Shown one piece after another: positions 30,064-31,500 of a stretch of 31,500 bases of DNA (position 1 is its first letter; each line of letters begins with the position of its first letter). The DNA comes from Actinomycetales bacterium (lineage in GTDB: Bacteria; Actinomycetota; Actinomycetes; Actinomycetales; Cellulomonadaceae): NCBI GenBank assembly GCA_012514545.1, contig JAAZAC010000057.1:1-31500 (forward strand), read 5' to 3'. Position numbers and translations under genes: made by a program. The notes under the pieces were generated by a model. That model did not search any database, was not told the DNA's origin, and saw only the letters and a program-made list of their open reading frames with translations.

Positions 30064-30584
30064 GCAGGCACACGCTGTCGGTGCTCGTGGAGAACAAGCC
30101 CGGCGTCCTCACGCGGGTCGCGGGGCTCTTCGCCCGGCGCGCGTTCAACATCCACTCGCTCGCGGTGGGCCCCACGGAGCACGAGGAGATCTCCCGGATC
30201 ACCGTCGTCGTCGACGTCGAGGCCCTCCCGCTCGAGCAGGTGACCAAGCAGCTGAACAAGCTCATCAACGTCATCAAGATCGTCGAGCTGGAGCCCGAGT
30301 CCTCCGTCCAGCGCGAGCTGCTGCTCGTGAAGGTGCGCGCGGACTCGGCCACGCGCTCGCACGTCCTCGAGGTCGTCGAGCTGTTCCGGGCGCACGTCGT
30401 GGACGTCGTCCCGGAGGCCGTGACCATCGAGGCGACGGGCAGCCCGGCCAAGCTCGACGCCCTGCTGGCCGCGCTCGAGCCGTACGGCATCCGCGAGATC
30501 GTGCAGTCCGGGACCGTCGCCATCGGCCGGGGGTCGCGCTCGATCACCGACCGCGCGCTGGAACGCGTGGCCCGCTCCGCCTGA
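30060..30584 (+). CDS. ilvN: Acetolactate synthase small (regulatory) subunit
   Basis: IlvN (174 residues) activates IlvB and confers feedback inhibition by valine or other branched-chain amino acids. The N-terminal ACT domain reads HTLSVLVENKPGVLTRVAGLFARRAFNIHSLAVG (about residues 4-37), with the effector-site glycine in NKPGVL. The second half, QRELLLVKVRADSATRSHVLEVVELFRAHVVDV, is the usual C-terminal domain. It is of normal length. ATG overlaps the racemase stop (ATGA); a GAAGAGAGTGG stretch just upstream (30043-30053) may serve as ribosome binding site. Confidence 0.96.
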   Translation: MSRHTLSVLVENKPGVLTRVAGLFARRAFNIHSLAVGPTEHEEISRITVVVDVEALPLEQVTKQLNKLINVIKIVELEPESSVQRELLLVKVRADSATRSHVLEVVELFRAHVVDVVPEAVTIEATGSPAKLDALLAALEPYGIREIVQSGTVAIGRGSRSITDRALERVARSA

Positions 30585-30674
30585 GACCGGGAAGACTGTC
30601 GGCGGCCGAGGACGGGCACGCCGGCGGACCCGAACGACCCGACCCGTCACCCACCCGAAGCGAGGAGACCTGCT
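30585..30674 (+). other. ilvN-ilvC intergenic region
   Basis: This 90-base gap holds the ilvC ribosome binding site GAGGAG (30662-30667), 7 bases before GTG 30675. I see no clear terminator or promoter, so ilvC is probably co-transcribed with ilvBN. Confidence 0.5.
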
Positions 30675-31500
30675 GTGGCAGAGCTGTTCTACGACGACGA
30701 CGCCGACCTGTCCCTGATCGCGAGCCGCAAGGTCGCGATCATCGGGTACGGCAGCCAGGGGCACGCGCACGCCCTCAACCTGCGCGACTCCGGCGTGGAC
30801 GTGCGGGTCGGCCTGCGTGAGGGCTCGGCCTCGCGGGCCAAGGCGGAGGAGCAGGGCCTGCGCGTGGTGACCCCCGCGGAGGCGGCGGCCGAGGCGGACG
30901 TCATCATGGTCCTCGCCCCGGACCAGGTGCAGCGGCACCTGTACCGCGACGACATCGCGCCGCACCTGTCGGAGGGCAAGGCGCTCGTGTTCGCGCACGG
31001 GTTCAACATCCGGTTCGGCTACATCACCCCGCCGGACGGCGTCGACGTCTTCATGGTCGCGCCGAAGGGCCCGGGCCACATCGTGCGCCGCGAGTTCGAG
31101 GCGGGCCGGGGCGTGCCGGTGCTCGTCGCCGTGGAGAAGGACGCCTCGGGCCAGGCGTGGGACCTCGGCCTGTCGTACGCGAAGGCGATCGGCGGCCTGC
31201 GCGCGGGCGGCATCAAGACGACCTTCACGGAGGAGACCGAGACCGACCTGTTCGGCGAGCAGGCCGTGCTCTGCGGCGGCACGTCGCAGCTCGTCCAGTA
31301 CGGCTTCGAGGTGCTGACGGAGGCCGGCTACCAGCCGGAGATCGCGTACTTCGAGGTGCTCCACGAGCTCAAGCTCATCGTCGACCTCATGATCGAGGGC
31401 GGCATCGCCAAGCAGCGCTGGAGCGTCTCCGACACCGCCGAGTACGGCGACTACGTGTCCGGCCCGCGGGTCATCGACCCGCACGTGAAGGAGAACATGC
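30675..31500 (+). CDS. ilvC: Ketol-acid reductoisomerase, partial (C-terminus outside window)
   Basis: IlvC isomerises and reduces acetolactate or acetohydroxybutyrate with NADPH and Mg. The 275 codons present show the Rossmann motif VAIIGYGSQGHAHALNLRDSGVDV (residues 20-43), HGFNIRFGYITPP, VAPKGPGHIVRREFEAGRGVP, and the metal-binding ETEVDLFGEQ-type stretch (here ETETDLFGEQAVLCGG), then FEVLHELKLIVDLMIEGGI. The frame is open to the window edge; a class I enzyme of about 340 residues is expected, so the last fifth is missing. The GTG start is set by GAGGAG 7 bases upstream. It continues the ilvB-racemase-ilvN run. Confidence 0.96.
   Translation, partial: MAELFYDDDADLSLIASRKVAIIGYGSQGHAHALNLRDSGVDVRVGLREGSASRAKAEEQGLRVVTPAEAAAEADVIMVLAPDQVQRHLYRDDIAPHLSEGKALVFAHGFNIRFGYITPPDGVDVFMVAPKGPGHIVRREFEAGRGVPVLVAVEKDASGQAWDLGLSYAKAIGGLRAGGIKTTFTEETETDLFGEQAVLCGGTSQLVQYGFEVLTEAGYQPEIAYFEVLHELKLIVDLMIEGGIAKQRWSVSDTAEYGDYVSGPRVIDPHVKENM

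Overview
The window is 31.5 kb of very GC-rich DNA (codons end almost always in G or C), densely packed and rich in GTG starts. It looks like an actinobacterium of the order Micrococcales; a Cellulomonas-like genus is my guess from the LacI-controlled oligosaccharide transporter and the general gene order. Supporting signs are the GatCAB amidotransferase, the long actinobacterial form of LigA, a cysteine desulfurase next to mnmA, and many genes that begin 6-8 bases after a TANNNT-like -10 box with no leader. I see no phage, transposase, integrase, CRISPR array, rRNA or tRNA. This is mostly core chromosome.

Layout. At 1-2191 (minus) is the N-terminal 730 codons of a glycogen debranching enzyme. 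Divergent from it, etfB-etfA (2349-4111) encode an electron transfer flavoprotein. A minus-strand phosphotransferase-fold gene (4145-5119) is divergent from a cysteine desulfurase (5190-6407), followed by a small unknown gene (6561-6782), mnmA (6831-7937) and ligA (7990-10407). The desulfurase and MnmA probably form the tRNA 2-thiouridine sulfur route. ligA overlaps a GNAT acetyltransferase, which overlaps a succinate-semialdehyde-type dehydrogenase. A conserved hypothetical gene ends at 12845. A convergent two-component pair (12885-14999, minus) follows, with a perfect palindrome between it and gatC. gatC-gatA-gatB, a second GNAT and a D-2-hydroxyacid dehydrogenase form one coupled run (15137-19986).

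The accessory-looking part is 20071-24397: a LacI-family repressor divergent from a lipoprotein binding protein and two permeases (CUT1 type). There is no ATPase and no glycoside hydrolase beside them. Two abutting LacI-type operators sit between the divergent genes, and a perfect GC-rich hairpin lies at the start of the first permease gene.

The last part, 25342-31500, is branched-chain amino-acid synthesis: ilvD, a cluster of short repeats, then a promoter, a nine-residue leader peptide rich in Ile/Leu/Val codons, an intrinsic terminator (transcription attenuator), ilvB, an aspartate/glutamate-type racemase, ilvN and the start of ilvC. The racemase is coupled by overlapping start and stop codons on both sides and sits between the two acetolactate synthase subunits. 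With the attenuator, it is the most interesting feature here. A pterin-dehydratase/VOC fusion gene lies just before ilvD.
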